A stretch of DNA of 64,000 nucleotides from Xiphias gladius (Eukaryota; Chordata; Actinopteri; Istiophoriformes; Xiphiidae): NCBI RefSeq assembly GCF_016859285.1, contig NC_053413.1, forward strand, positions 15,023,501 through 15,087,500, given 5' to 3'. Below the pieces are notes generated by a model. It searched no databases. It saw only the letters and a list, made by a program, of their open reading frames with translations, and had not been told where the DNA came from. Position numbers and translations under genes: made by a program. Shown here piece by piece: positions 39,401 to 47,900 of the stretch (the first letter of the stretch is position 1; the number at the start of each line of letters is the position of its first letter).

Positions 39401-41174
39401 AGAGGACAGGGAGAAGCTGAGGCTGCTGCATAAGAGCCAGCCACGCTTCTCAGAGGAGCAGAAGAAGGAGCTCATTGATGTCCACCCCTGGATCAAGAAG
39501 GGAGGTCTACCCAAGGCCATAGACATCAAGGTAGAACCAGAATATTTATTTCAGTTCAGTTTTAGACTCTTCAAATCAATAAAACTCCATTCAGTTAAAA
39601 ACACCATCCTTTATATGTGATGACTCTTCAAGATAAGCTAGTCCATCCACCCATCAGCTATACCACTTATCTTTTGAGGGTCGCAGGGGAGCTGGAGCCA
39701 ATCCCAGCTGACATTGGGTGAGAGGCGGGGTACCCCATGGACAGGTTACCAGTCTATCACTAGGCCGACACATAGAGACGAACAACCAGTCACACTCACA
39801 TTTACACCTACCGGCAATTTAAAGTTACCAGTTAACCTTCATGTCTTTGGACTGTGGGAAGAAGCCGCAGCACCCGGAGAAACCCCACGAATTACATGGA
39901 TATATATGTATCTAAAAAAATAATACTGAAAACAAAAAAAAAGAACTAAAATAAATAATAACTTACAATATGAATAGAGTTAACAACCAACCGAGGAGTA
40001 GTCTCAATCATACTCATTGTCAGAGCTACATGTGTTTAACAGCCAGTGAACCTGTCAGCAGTCTTGAGAATACCAAAAGAGTCAATGCTAGAGACACGTT
40101 TTTGACATTGGTAATGATGGATGACCAGGATTTGTAATATTTCCGCCTCTGATCCATGTACAGAGTACATGACTTTCTCCAAATTCAATAGTAGCCTCAC
40201 CTCCCGGATCCACTGAGAATAAGTCAGAGGACTAACCCTTCCATTAAAGCAATATAAGACATTTATGGAGGCAAGAAAGCCCTTTCCCGACCTTGACTAC
40301 TGCAAAAATTGCTGTTAAAGGATTAGGGGATATCATTTTGCCGCCTATTACTGAGAGTTTTCAAAAACAGAAGTCCAAAAATGGGCTAGAAACTGACTTG
40401 ACCAAAACATATGACTGAGGGAAACTGGGGTATACTTACATCTAGGGCATTCTGGGGCGACTTTAGGATGTAGTTTGGCTAATTTGTCACTAGAATAATG
40501 TAATCAATGTACTACTTTAAATTGGATTAAATCGTGTCGAATACAGAAAAAAGACGTGTGTATATGTGAAATGATGTCTTCCAAGATTGCCTAAAGAATA
40601 ATTTCTCTATTTATTGGTTGGGATTTCTATTAAATAATAAATAATAAGTACATCCGTATCTATCTATGTCCTGATGTAGATTTTGAGTCAAATATGTCCA
40701 GCAGGAAAATCTACTGTCTAAGAATGTTAAAGTGTTTTTTTGTTGTTGTTTATTTTTAATTATTATTTATGTTGCTGGAAAATTGGATTTTGGGAAGATG
40801 GATTTTAGAGGCTCAATTTTTATTTCTAGGAAAGATGCATTCAACATGTTTATGGATACATCAGGTAATAACAACCTGGTAAAATATATTTTAAGATTAT
40901 GATTCAGCATAAATTGGTACACAAGTTGTGCACCCACCTCGTCTTTCTTTTGTTCTCAAATGCCCACGTCTCTCTCCTGTTCCTCTCACCCTCTCACGTT
41001 AACGCCTCATTTAAACCTGTCTGTGTTTTCCAGGTGTGCTCCTGCTGTGACAGCGCCTCGCAGGAAACACTAGCAGCAGTGGCGACGGCGCTGGACGATC
41101 AGCCAGACCTGGACATGATTGATACAGAGGCGGGGGAGGTCGGCGACGAGCGGAGGACAGGAGAAGAGCCATAA
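15057..41174 (+). CDS. per2: Period circadian protein 2 (PER2), 22 coding exons
   Basis: PER2 is the repressor of the core clock. It binds CRY, enters the nucleus and inhibits CLOCK/BMAL1, and CK1 times its turnover. Coding exons: 15057-15484, 25663-25755, 25950-26104, 26676-26797, 27023-27224, 28314-28365, 28929-29071, 29459-29537, 29671-29777, 29879-30032, 30173-30287, 30630-30770, 31133-31223, 31360-31585, 31968-32092, 32252-32458, 33804-34067, 34913-35814, 37163-37400, 37917-38124, 39380-39530, 41034-41174. All have GT/AG borders and the phases join to 4,344 nt, or 1,447 aa plus TAA. Domains in order are HLH-like (about 185-225), PAS-A (226-330), PAS-B (399-525), degron (557-562), CK1 binding (690-720 and 850-880), FASP serines (787-799), NLS (926-936) and CRY binding (about 1330-1406). 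PER2 rather than PER1 or PER3 is supported by the match to mammalian PER2 along the length and by adjacent hes6. The protein is longer than mouse PER2 (1,257 aa), mostly through low-complexity Ser/Gly/Pro segments. The start is the first ATG of an open frame ([10 protein letters not shown]), which fits fish PER2. Confidence 0.95.
17281..17545 (+). repeat. Percomorph GATTAATTGATCAGTTGATC-type repeat
   Basis: The copy starts with GCTGAAACAGTTTGTTGATT and continues through GCCAAACATTTACTAATTCC, AGCTTCTCAAATATGATGAT, TTTGCTGCTTTTCTTC and CATTTTGGGCTATGG. This is the 5' part of a very abundant non-coding percomorph repeat. The 3' end with its inverted repeat is missing here. A related copy lies at 60,955-61,790. 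Confidence 0.6.
19042..19933. mobile_element. Non-coding DNA-transposon-like element with diverged TIRs
   Basis: The left end ATTAGGGGTCAACAGATATG and the right end GATTATCAGTCAACTCCTAG are imperfect inverted copies over about 20 bp. Both ends are followed inward by CCGATA/CCGATAAT strings (GGGCCGATACTG and GGATCCGATAATTGGC). The interior has no transposase. At about 19,472-19,507 it contains the GGTGTACCTAATAAACTGCC phrase seen in another fish repeat, so it may be a nest of two elements. Confidence 0.5.
20150..20290 (+). repeat. Interspersed repeat, copy 1
   Basis: The copy contains TTTGACTTGTCACAGCAAGA, AAAGCAGAGG, CTAATAGCATTTAATAATGG and GGTTCCACTGAATGTCC. It parallels the sequence at 23,195-23,300. 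I recognise it as a dispersed percomorph repeat without coding capacity. Confidence 0.5.
21350..21580 (+). repeat. Local intronic repeat, diverged copy 1 of 3
   Basis: This is the most diverged copy of a sequence repeated at 22,175-22,530 and 23,900-24,345. The shared order is TTGTGCTTGGAGAGGGTATT, then GTTATTTATAGCAAC, then AGGTGAGTCAGTGTCTCTGG, then GTGGGCCACATACACGCA. It contains an AP-1-like TGAGTCA at 21,471-21,477. Confidence 0.65.
22175..22530 (+). repeat. Local intronic repeat, copy 2 of 3
   Basis: The copy begins with GGCCACCTTGCCCCGATCTT and ends near GTGGACTACATACTCGCACA. Large parts match the copy at 23,900-24,345 closely, for example AGGCTATTTGTAAAGGTGTT and CCAGGTAAGCAGGTTATTCA. 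The AP-1-like position reads TGAATCA at 22,456-22,462. Confidence 0.75.
23180..23400 (+). repeat. Interspersed repeat, copy 2
   Basis: CCATTTTGACTTGTCATAGT, GGAAAGCACAG, CCTAATAACATGAACAATGG and ATTTAAACCTTTTCC match the 20,150-20,290 copy and the percomorph repeat it belongs to. An (AAT)n tract lies just before it at about 23,150-23,177. Confidence 0.5.
23900..24345 (+). repeat. Local intronic repeat, copy 3 of 3
   Basis: This is the longest copy. It starts AGCCACCTTGCCCCGATCTT, includes GGCTATATTTGGCAGAATTA (shared with copy 1 but not copy 2) and then the conserved TGCTTGGAGAGGCTATTTGT block. It ends in AGCTCAGGTGAGTCAGTGTC, with TGAGTCA at 24,269-24,275. The (CA)n tract that follows sits where copies 1 and 2 have CACATACACGC and TACATACTCGC. 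Confidence 0.75.
24349..24437. repeat. (CA)n microsatellite
   Basis: About 44 uninterrupted CA units lie in the large per2 intron. They were probably seeded from the CACATAC string at the end of the local repeat. The open frames made of Thr-His or Cys-Val runs here are artefacts. Confidence 0.95.
25663..27224 (+). other. per2: per2 exons for HLH-like region and PAS-A
   Basis: Four exons (25663-25755, 25950-26104, 26676-26797 and 27023-27224) encode residues 143-333. [14 protein letters not shown] leads into the HLH-like segment ([20 protein letters not shown] and [17 protein letters not shown]). PAS-A follows, with [37 protein letters not shown] and [24 protein letters not shown] mediates PER heterodimer contacts. 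All four joins were checked by phase (2, 2, 1, 0, then 1). Confidence 0.93.
27310..27630 (+). repeat. Interspersed fish repeat in per2 intron
   Basis: The copy has the familiar order GATTTTATTTATATGGCACA, AAGTCACAAATTTTTGTC, GGGGAGAAACCTCAGGAAGA and CCAACAGAAGGAAGCTC. This is a degenerate copy of a very common teleost repeat (TTTATTTATATAGC...AAACCTC type). It is non-coding. The intron continues to 28,313 with nothing else seen. Confidence 0.6.
28314..30287 (+). other. per2: per2 exons for PAS-B and PAC
   Basis: Six exons encode residues 334-550. EKSFFCRI and [14 protein letters not shown] are followed by the [13 protein letters not shown] block found in all PERs. PAS-B follows, with [60 protein letters not shown] and [12 protein letters not shown]. 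The segment ends with the helix [17 protein letters not shown] with the following alpha-E helix forms the PER dimer interface in mammals. The Trp residues of the DTSWSSF and NPWSRK motifs are intact. Confidence 0.93.
30630..30770 (+). other. per2: per2 exon with beta-TrCP-type degron
   Basis: Residues 551-597 begin [17 protein letters not shown]. This corresponds to mammalian PER2 SGSSGYGSLGSN, whose SSGYGS core, once phosphorylated by CK1, recruits beta-TrCP. Here the fifth position is Asp (SSGYDS, residues 557-562). The acceptor is TTTGATCAG|CC and the donor CCC|GTGAGT, phase 0 at both ends. Confidence 0.85.
31133..32458 (+). other. per2: per2 exons for CK1-binding motif A and FASP phosphocluster
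   Basis: Four exons (31133-31223, 31360-31585, 31968-32092 and 32252-32458) encode residues 598-813. They include [18 protein letters not shown] (first CK1 delta/epsilon binding motif), KRKC, and the FASP cluster [20 protein letters not shown]. In the cluster, serines 787, 790, 793, 796 and 799 keep the S-x-x-S spacing that CK1 phosphorylates processively. Loss of the first serine causes familial advanced sleep phase in humans. Exon 31133-31223 has an alternative in-frame donor 9 bases earlier, after 31,214. Confidence 0.92.
31607..31650 (+). repeat. Perfect 22-bp tandem duplication
   Basis: TGGGGAATGGTAGCCATGATCC is present twice, head to tail, in the intron after the exon that ends at 31,585. 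Two identical units suggest a recent slippage event. It has no evident function. Confidence 0.85.
32459..33803 (+). other. per2: per2 intron, nothing else seen
   Basis: This 1.3-kb AT-rich intron holds short TG-rich and CGCTCGCGCG strings near 32,690 and no recognisable gene or repeat. Confidence 0.6.
33804..35814 (+). other. per2: per2 exons for CK1 motif B, NLS and proline-rich region
   Basis: Exon 33804-34067 encodes residues 814-901, with [20 protein letters not shown], the second CK1-binding motif, followed by [14 protein letters not shown]. Exon 34913-35814 (902 nt) encodes residues 902-1202. It has the basic nuclear localisation signal [11 protein letters not shown] (926-936), WSPSDTSQS, a long Pro/Gln/Tyr-rich disordered stretch and [20 protein letters not shown], which matches the mammalian SPPLFQS...SSPLQLNLLQLE block. 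It ends phase 0 at AAGCAG|GTAGAC. Confidence 0.92.
35815..37162 (+). other. per2: per2 intron with a possible cassette exon
   Basis: This 1.35-kb intron has one segment, 36,205-36,321, that looks spliceable in frame (CCTTTAG|CC to AAAGAG|GTAGGC, 117 bases, open in phase 0). The rest shows nothing recognisable. See the separate finding. Confidence 0.5.
37163..37400 (+). other. per2: per2 exon with 15-bp coding minisatellite
   Basis: Residues 1203-1281 start [20 protein letters not shown], then [19 protein letters not shown], matching mammalian NSDALSTSSGLLNLLLNEDL. From 37,304 to 37,393 six 15-base units of the form GGN-ACN-TCN-GCC-AGT encode a GTSAS-like repeat. The donor is CGAACAG|GTCTGA. 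Confidence 0.9.
39640..39905 (-). mobile_element. tRNA-SINE body, inverted copy in per2 intron
   Basis: This is the same SINE family as 3,760-4,085 in reverse orientation. Diagnostic phrases are GGAGCTGGAGCCAATCCCAG, GAGGCGGGGTACCCCATGGA, GCAATTTAAAGTTACC and ATGTCTTTGGACTGTGGGAA. The tRNA-like head is not visible, so the copy is truncated. Confidence 0.7.
39906..41033 (+). other. per2: Rest of last per2 intron, nothing seen
   Basis: AT-rich non-coding sequence with no recognisable gene or repeat. It ends at the acceptor GTGTTTTCCAG before 41,034. Confidence 0.6.
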
Positions 41175-42100
41175 AACACCGTCGTCATCTCCTGCCGCGG
41201 CCTTTTCTCCTGGCTCTCAGACACAACCTGCCAAACAATAACCTGCTCAAGATTTTCAGAGTGATGCTCATTGCCCATCAGCCTCTTGTTCTGCATGACT
41301 GTGAAGAACAACTTTTGAAGAGGGACCTACTTTACATAAAGCATCATACAGGCCCTTTGCTCTTCACCCAAAATTTTTCATTACTGTCTGTGTCTTGCTG
41401 TTTTATGAGTTGTATCTGTTGAGATACCAGCAAAAACGGACTCAAAAAGTCAAGACTTTGTGTGAATGTATGTAGTGGACATTAAATGACATTTTATTTT
41501 ATTTAACTTTTACTGCACCAGGCAGGATTTTTTTGGTGCTTGCAGGTCTTGATGGGCTGTATGACTGAGTATGCTCTTTCGTTTTTTTTCCGTGTAGCAC
41601 TTATCAATGAGCAGCACTTAGGCGACGAGTTTCATGCACTGATTTGGAGATGCAGAGCTGTATAAGGGAAATACAATATATCTGCCTACACCAGACACTA
41701 CAGTAGAGGTCAAAAAAACAACAAGCAAGCAGAGGCTGCTTTATCCACACGCAAGGATGTGGTTCATTGGCATACTAACTGTTTTTTTTTTTTTTTCATG
41801 ATTTCCGTATTTTGTGACATAATTTCCTCAGTTACAACAACACTGGGCTGCGTCAGCAATGTGGCGAGGACATGTGGAGTATTTTAACTTCAGTCCATCC
41901 TGTCATACACACCCATCAAGCACCAAATGAACGCACACGTGCACTTTGCGGGCTGCACTGGAAGAAGAGGAAGAAACATGAATGAGACTCCTGCGTGTCT
42001 GCTCTGTTTCCTCAAATTCGTTTCTGGTGTTGCACACAGTATCGTCAGCGAGCAGGCAAGGACTGATGGAAAGTGTCTGAGGCTTTTCACCTTCCTCCTC
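41175..42100 (+). other. per2: per2 3' UTR and flank
   Basis: Non-coding sequence after the TAA. An ATTAAA polyadenylation-type hexamer lies at 41,481-41,486, followed by T-rich sequence. No AATAAA was seen close by, so the true 3' end is uncertain. Confidence 0.5.
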
Positions 42101-42104
42101 GCCA

Positions 42105-42440
42105 GTGGTGGAAGACATACTCAGATCCTAACTCGAGTAAAAATGGTAAAATCACGATGCAAAGATACTCCGCTAAGAGTGAAAGTCCTGAATTCAAAGT
42201 GTTTGCGTTGGTAAAAGCACAAAAGAGTTAGGAGCATATACTTGAAGTATGACAAGTACTACTTTCAGAATGTCATATTGGATTATTTATTGGATTATTT
42301 TACTGATGCAGTGACGTGAAAGCAGCATTCTGTAGCTGGTCACTGCCAAGCTATTTATTCCCTATATTATACACTTTTAGGCAGTTTAATCTATAACAAT
42401 GTATCGTAATGGTTATTGTATTTTATAAAGCATAAAATGG
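42105..42440 (+). repeat. AGTGGTGGAAGA-type percomorph repeat, copy 1
   Basis: The copy starts AGTGGTGGAAGACATACTCA and goes on with CGAGTAAAAATGG, GTGAAAGTCCTGAATTC, GCAGCATTCTGTAGCTGGTC and GGCAGTTTAATCTATAACAA. This is a familiar non-coding percomorph repeat, with a second copy at 44,385-44,985. Confidence 0.6.
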
Positions 42441-42847
42441 GAATTCTTAAGTAACGTATGTAACATTCATGATCCCCAGACATGAGGGAGGTGGTGAAAA
42501 CACTGAGAAAAAGACAATCAGGTGCAACACATACTATTGGCTCCAAGTGCCCACCAGCCCACCATGATGTCGAATTTCTGAGGGAAAATTGAAATATGAA
42601 ATGACATAACATTAAATATTTCAGTTTTCCCTCTTGGTGACATTTGGAGCAGCCTGTAATGCAGCTTTAAGTTTTCATTCTTTTTGCACAATTTCACTCA
42701 TCAATTTCTCACTAGATGTGGCATTTTCTCTCAGTACCAGCTGTGAAACCGACTTTTTAATATCTCAGATGCCTCTCATCTAGAGAAACAGCCTATTTAA
42801 TGCGTCTCAGTGCGTGTGTGAATGTTTGTAACGGTCTTTGCCACTGA

Positions 42848-42849
<2 letters not shown>

Positions 42850-42899
<50 letters not shown>

Positions 42900-42903
42900 T
42901 TTT
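42850..42903. repeat. (TA)n microsatellite and poly(T)
   Basis: About 20 TA units are followed by a T run. Runs of Tyr-Ile in overlapping frames are artefacts. Confidence 0.95.
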
Positions 42904-43149
42904 GTTTTTTACACACAAGAATTGTTTCTGTGTTTTGAAGATGTGACGGAAAATCCGGCTCAAAAAAGCAAGCAGGACCAAGATTACTACTATTTACTGT
43001 ACGTACTAGTGTAAAAAAAAATGTCAGCTGTGTCCTCGGCACTAGGACAATTCCCGCCATGGACTGGAAGATACCAGACTAATATGCTGTTTATGGCGGG
43101 TGTTAAATCTAAAGCTGGAGACAATATTGATGTCCCCCCCTGGTCTTCA

Positions 43150-44290
43150 ACGTGTGCCACATGACACTCGACGCAGGTCTGATGTTGCCCCTCATAAATA
43201 TGGAGAGGAGCATCCTGTGGAAGCGGCGGCCGCGGCTCATCACCGCTCAGAACAAACGCGTGGTCGCCTCAGAAGTCCGACTTTTAGGGTTATTGCACGC
43301 GCATAAAGCAGCCCAGACAGATGCCAGGTGGCTGCGTGGGGAGAGCTCTCCTCCACTTTGAAGACCACGCCGTCACGTGAGAGCGAAGCGTGCTCTTTCT
43401 CAGCGACTTGAATTATTATTTCCTGAATTTGTCATCTGTCTTTCTGTTATCTGAACAGACACTGACAACGATGCACCTTTTGCTGACTTTTCCTTATTTT
43501 TAATGGAGGTCGTTCTGTTATGTTTGTTAACTTTTCTCAAAATAAAGTGCTGCCTCATTTTCACCGGGGTCAAGTGCGTTGTGAAATGCTTGGATGAAAG
43601 GGCTCCTTTTCTCGCGCACACACACATTTTGACGTTCGACCGTCCAGCGCACGTGATCCTAGAGTGGACAAGTACGACGCAGACGCGAGGTCGCAGCTGA
43701 GAGACGAAAAGGGCCGACGAGCGGCGAATGCAGCGTAAGCGACTTCGGGAAACCGTCGCCCGCTTGCGGCGGGTCGATGCCTGACAAGTGGTGAGGAGGG
43801 AAAAACTTACTGAGGCGTGAAAGTGGATGAAAATGCAACTTCAAAAAAAAAAAAGTTTACATCAGTGCTGAGCTCGAAACCGCAAGAACTCGTCATGTTG
43901 TTTCCCTTGGGTCTGAACAGTGGAGCCTCCATGAGAAGAGAGTGCCGGCCACTACAGTGGCGATAGGTCTAAGTGTTTAAAAAGCTACTCTGGCGATTCG
44001 TTCTCCTGTTCCCAAAAGTCGTGACTGTCACCTTCCCGACGCGAGCGTCTGTCTGTCCGAGCGCTGCAACAATAGCTGAGATGCATCCAGACAGACGGTC
44101 TGATCAAAGCAACCCCCCCCCCCACCCCGGGGTCACACCTTCGTCCTTGTTCCAAATTGAGGCAGAGGTGGGAAAATTTACAATCCGCCCTCCTGCGGCG
44201 GCCATTTGCACCTCTCCGAACGCGCAAATCCGGTCTGGTCACCACACAGACGCACATCTGCATCAAGTTCATCATCCATGGACCAACATC
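43150..44290. promoter_or_regulatory. Unassigned CpG-rich block between per2 and hes6
   Basis: CpG density rises well above the AT-rich flanks (for example GGAAGCGGCGGCCGCGGCTC and GGGTCGATGCC). Two canonical CACGTG E-boxes lie at 43,374-43,379 (within the palindrome TCACGTGA) and 43,650-43,655. No conserved coding exon was recognised. The block could be a promoter of an unannotated transcript, an enhancer of per2 or hes6, or the remains of a lost gene. Confidence 0.4.
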
Positions 44291-44384
44291 TTTCTCTGGG
44301 GTTTTCTAGATAACTTTATGGGAGTTGAACAGTTAAAAGGATCGTGTGATACATTTCATTGTGTAAGCTGTGAGTGAAACCTGT

Positions 44385-44985
44385 ACTGATGGAAGAAGTA
44401 CTCAAATCTTTTACTTAAGTAAAAGTAATAGTACCAAAATGGGGGGGTAAAAATACCTACCCGTTACGCATTAGGTCACCTTTCAAAAGTTTATATCATC
44501 ACAGCTTCCTTTATTGGATTGATATCATCGATGCGTTGACCTGTAAGCAGCATTTTGTAGCGACAAGTCTCAATCTTCAATGTAACTAACTACAGTTGTC
44601 AGATAAATGTAGTGGAGTAAAAAGTACAGTCTCTCCCTCTGAAATGTAGTAAAGTAGACGCATAAAGTAGCACAAAATGGAAATAATGGAAGTAAAATTT
44701 AAAAAAATCAGTATGCTGTAGCTGGTCAAGGCAGAGCCGATTTTATATACGGCTGCAATTTAATCTCTAATGCATTATATTTTATATGTAAATTTTGTTT
44801 GAACAGTCCTAATCTGCAAAGTAACTAGTAACTGCCGCTGTCAGATAAATGATGTGGACGAAAGTACTCCAGTATATTTACCCCTGAAATATAGTGGGGT
44901 TTAATATAAAGAAGCATAAAATACACTTGTAAAGTACAAGTGCCTCAAAATTGTACTTAATTACAGAACTTGAGTACTTTGTTAC
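44385..44985 (+). repeat. AGTACTCAAATC-type percomorph repeat, copy 2
   Basis: The copy has GATGGAAGAAGTACTCAAAT, CTTTTACTTAAGTAAAAGTA, GTAAGCAGCATTTTGTAGCG, CAGATAAATGTAGTGGAGTA and GTACTTAATTACAGAACTTG. An internal duplication is visible (CAGATAAATG twice, GTAGTAAAGTAGACGCATAA versus ATATAAAGAAGCATAAAATA). It is non-coding. Confidence 0.6.
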
Positions 44986-44989
44986 TTCT

Positions 44990-46200
44990 CTGGAAATGCA
45001 TCACGTCAAACAGGAGAAATACTCTACTAATAACCCGGGCTCATTGTATTAATCTTTTTCTGGTCATTTCACCAAAGATCCCTCTCACTAGGGGTGTTTT
45101 AAGATTGTGGACAGTGTAAGAAATGACACTTTGAGTGGACATCACAGGAACACCAGACGAGACATTTGACTAGAGATGGATTGTTCTGGATGGCTGTCTT
45201 TTCTTATTCATTTGTAGCTGTAGGGGCTGATGGTGCGGAGGCAGAACAGTGTCTGTGGCTCTCACCAGGAAATAGGGGCCGTGTCTGAGGATGTAGACAC
45301 AAGCTTTCAAAATGTCTCTATGAAATAGCATGGGTCTCGTGACCCAATCCTCCTGCTAATGTAAGATGCTGTGTAAAGGCTTTTATAGATTCATACTAAT
45401 ACATTTTATTAGTCATAATCACTATGTCAAAATACTACAGATTTTTATTCTCCTGCATGAAAGCCCAATACACAGTGTAATACTGTACCATATAATGTAA
45501 AATGTAATGGGAAAAAAAACAAAAAAAATGAGGGGAAAAAAGTTGGTGGCTTTGATATGGAAGAGCCCAGAATCATGAGTGAGCAAGTTATTTGAGCAAA
45601 TGTTATTTTAAAACTCCAACACCGAAAAAGCTGAAATTATAAAACCCATTTGTCAAGTCCTCAACTAGGCCTATATAAGGAGTGAGTGGATTACTCATTT
45701 CACACCTCATAAATGCCTACGATGTGCTAAGCGGTCTTGGAGAGAGAATGCACACAAATGGCCCATAACTGCAGCAGAGTAATAATTAATATCTTGAAAA
45801 CAGCCGTGGGTGGCTGGTTAGTGGGATCCCTGTGTGTAAAATGCATCTTTTGTGTAGAAGCTGCTGGACAAATAGAATTCAAAACTGGTGAGTTGTCTAA
45901 AAGATATTTATTGAAAAGTTGAAACTCAGGCAAATCAGATGAGGTAGCCTACTAACAGCCATTTGACATGTATAAATACATAGTTAAAAGACATCCCAAA
46001 TAAGAAATAATTTACACACAGCTAACAATGCATTTCTAGTGGGACAGCTATCTTCTACACAGCCCAGTCATATTCAACAAGTAAATATTTACATATGCAT
46101 TTACCCCCTTCACTGAAGGCAGGCCTATACAAGGCCAATACACTTCCAAACGAAGGCCCTAAAGGTCACTGACCTCTGCAAAACAGATTTAATTACATAC
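44990..46200. other. Intergenic and hes6 3' flank
   Basis: No gene was seen. Minus-strand AATAAA signals (forward TTTATT) at 46,201-46,210 and 45,907-45,912 are candidates for the hes6 3' end. Confidence 0.5.
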
Positions 46201-46406
46201 TTTATTTATTAAATACATTTTTTAGTTTAATTGTAGTTGCAGAATAATTTTACAAAGAGCTTCTCAGATGCCTTTCAACAAGTTTCAAAGTTGTCATCTC
46301 AGCAGTGTTTTTTGTCATGTACTCAGGCCAATCCCACACAACATCCTACCACAAAGCATTATATCATCTACTGTAGTTTAAAACGCGTTACTCCTTTTTA
46401 ACTGGT

Positions 46407-47698
46407 CTACCAGGGTCTCCACACTGACTTGGAGTAAGTTAAAGACGGCAAGCTCAACACATCCTGCCCGTCAGCCTCCTCTGAAGAAGAAGAAACGTGG
46501 CTTTGCTCGGAGTCTGTCTCATCCAGGTCAGAGCAGAGGTCATCGGTGGAGGTGGTGGAGGGGGCCGGGGACACCAGGGCCGTGTACATGCTCTCAGACA
46601 GGGACCAAGTGCTGTTGCTACCGGGGTAGTCCGCGACGGTGTCCGGCAGCAACACTCGCAGGCGGTCCTCGTCGTTCAACGGCATGCTCTCCAGGAGGTG
46701 GTTCAACAGCTCCGCGGCTTCTGCTGGGTCAATGCCCGGGCAGCTGGACACGAACGTGTGCACGTCGTGCATGCACTGGATGTAGCCTGCCGCAAACCGT
46801 TCACAGGCCTCCCGGTTCACAGCGTCCACTTCTAGGGGTGAGATAAAGTAGAGCAACGGGACAGTTGTTACGACTGTTAAAGAGCACGGTTTAGCCGAGC
46901 TGTGGGCGACACTCAACGGTCAGTCCGTTACAAACGTCCGACTCTCTGTTCTGATTGGCCGAGCCGCGGTCGAGGATGCACGCGCGCACCTGTGGCCGCA
47001 GTACAATTGATTAGGATATTAATCCGCTGACCGGTATTATTTATTTATTTTAGTTTTAAGAACTAAATTGATCACCGGAAGAATGGCGATGTGAGTAGGA
47101 TGCTGCTTTTAAAAGTTAACCGGTTAGTCATTTTCGGTGAAGAGTAAACTATTTCTTGAACCTTTGCCTAATGGCGTACTCCCCAGTAAACGTAAAAATA
47201 GAGTGTGTACCTTGAGCCCGGTTTTTCAGGATGCCCTCCACTCGTTTCACAGTCATCTCCAGCACTTCGGCGTTCTCCATCTTTGATTGTAACTTCACCG
47301 GGTGACAAAAAAAAAAAGAAAAATGAAAGAATAAGAAACAAACACTGGCAACACAAACTAGCTAAATTAAGACAAACAAGTTGAGCTCATTTGTAGGAAT
47401 AACACCACATAAAGCCTAAGAATGTATCCATGTTGTCTTACGTCTGCGTCCGCGATGAGAACTCTGAGTTCTTGTAAACTTTCATTGATTCGAGCTCTTC
47501 TTTTCTTCTCGACCAGAGGTTTCCTCATCTGCCAAAACAGTACGGGCGATGGAGCACACTTTGTCAGCTTCCAGCCAAGTTAAAACAGAAATGTTCACAT
47601 CAAGTGCTCACATATGCCCTTACCTTTCTGTCAGACTTGACCCCGCTGCAGTTATCACCTCTGTCCATTCCGTTCGTGTTGTTACGGATGGGGGCCAT
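46407..47698 (-). CDS. hes6: HES6 bHLH-Orange transcriptional regulator
   Basis: HES6 is a Hes-family nuclear factor that works with or against other Hes proteins and Groucho/TLE in neurogenesis and the fish somite clock (zebrafish hes6 was first called her13.2). Coding exons on the minus strand are 47698-47624, 47528-47442, 47292-47211 and 46831-46407, joined in phase to 669 nt (222 aa). Residues 26-82 form the bHLH (MRKPLVEKKRRARINESLQE, then KMENAEVLEMTVKRVEGIL) with the short loop typical of HES6. Residues 88-126 are the Orange domain (EACERFAAGYIQCMHDVHTF and AAELLNHLLESMP). DDLCSDLDE precedes the C-terminal SVWRPW, the Groucho-recruiting WRPW motif. PER2 neighbours HES6 in human as well, which supports hes6 over other her genes. 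The start MAPIRNN matches the family MAP start. Confidence 0.95.
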
Positions 47699-47900
47699 GT
47701 TGTTCAAGTTTAACCCAGGCGCTGCCAGAAGCCCACTGAACTGGAGGTCGGTGTGTAATCCAAAGAGCCGTTACAGCTCGTCAATGGGGACAGATGGCCG
47801 GGCGATCCCAGCGGCCAACAAAAGCTTGCAGAGAGACTGGGCTCGTTAATGCCGCGACGAGGGGGCATGTACTACGTATATACGACGGTTCATTTACATG
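47699..47900 (-). promoter_or_regulatory. hes6: hes6 5' UTR and probable core promoter
   Basis: A TATA-like palindrome CGTATATACG lies at 47,875-47,884, about 180 bases upstream of the hes6 ATG on its strand. It would place transcription start near 47,850. This is weak evidence based on position and sequence only. Confidence 0.35.

Larger units (their letters stand above)
37917..41174 (+). other. per2: per2 CRY-binding C-terminal exons
   Basis: Exons 37917-38124, 39380-39530 and 41034-41174 encode residues 1282-1447. [25 protein letters not shown] and [20 protein letters not shown], with [20 protein letters not shown], form the long helix that wraps CRY in the mammalian CRY-PER2 complex. [20 protein letters not shown] follows. 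Cysteines 1403 and 1406 sit where mammalian PER2 supplies zinc ligands shared with CRY. The protein ends in an acidic tail ([13 protein letters not shown]). Confidence 0.93.

Noticed and set aside
15057..41174. per1 or per3 as alternative identity
   Set aside because: The match to PER2 runs through the SGSSGY degron, CK1 and FASP regions, the SSPLxLLxLE block and the C-terminus. The hes6 neighbour and the E/D-box promoter are also period2 features.
43100..43361. Overlapping frames of 68-69 codons in the CpG-rich block
   Set aside because: High GC content makes long chance frames likely. Neither protein resembles a known family, so no gene is called. The block itself is kept as a finding.
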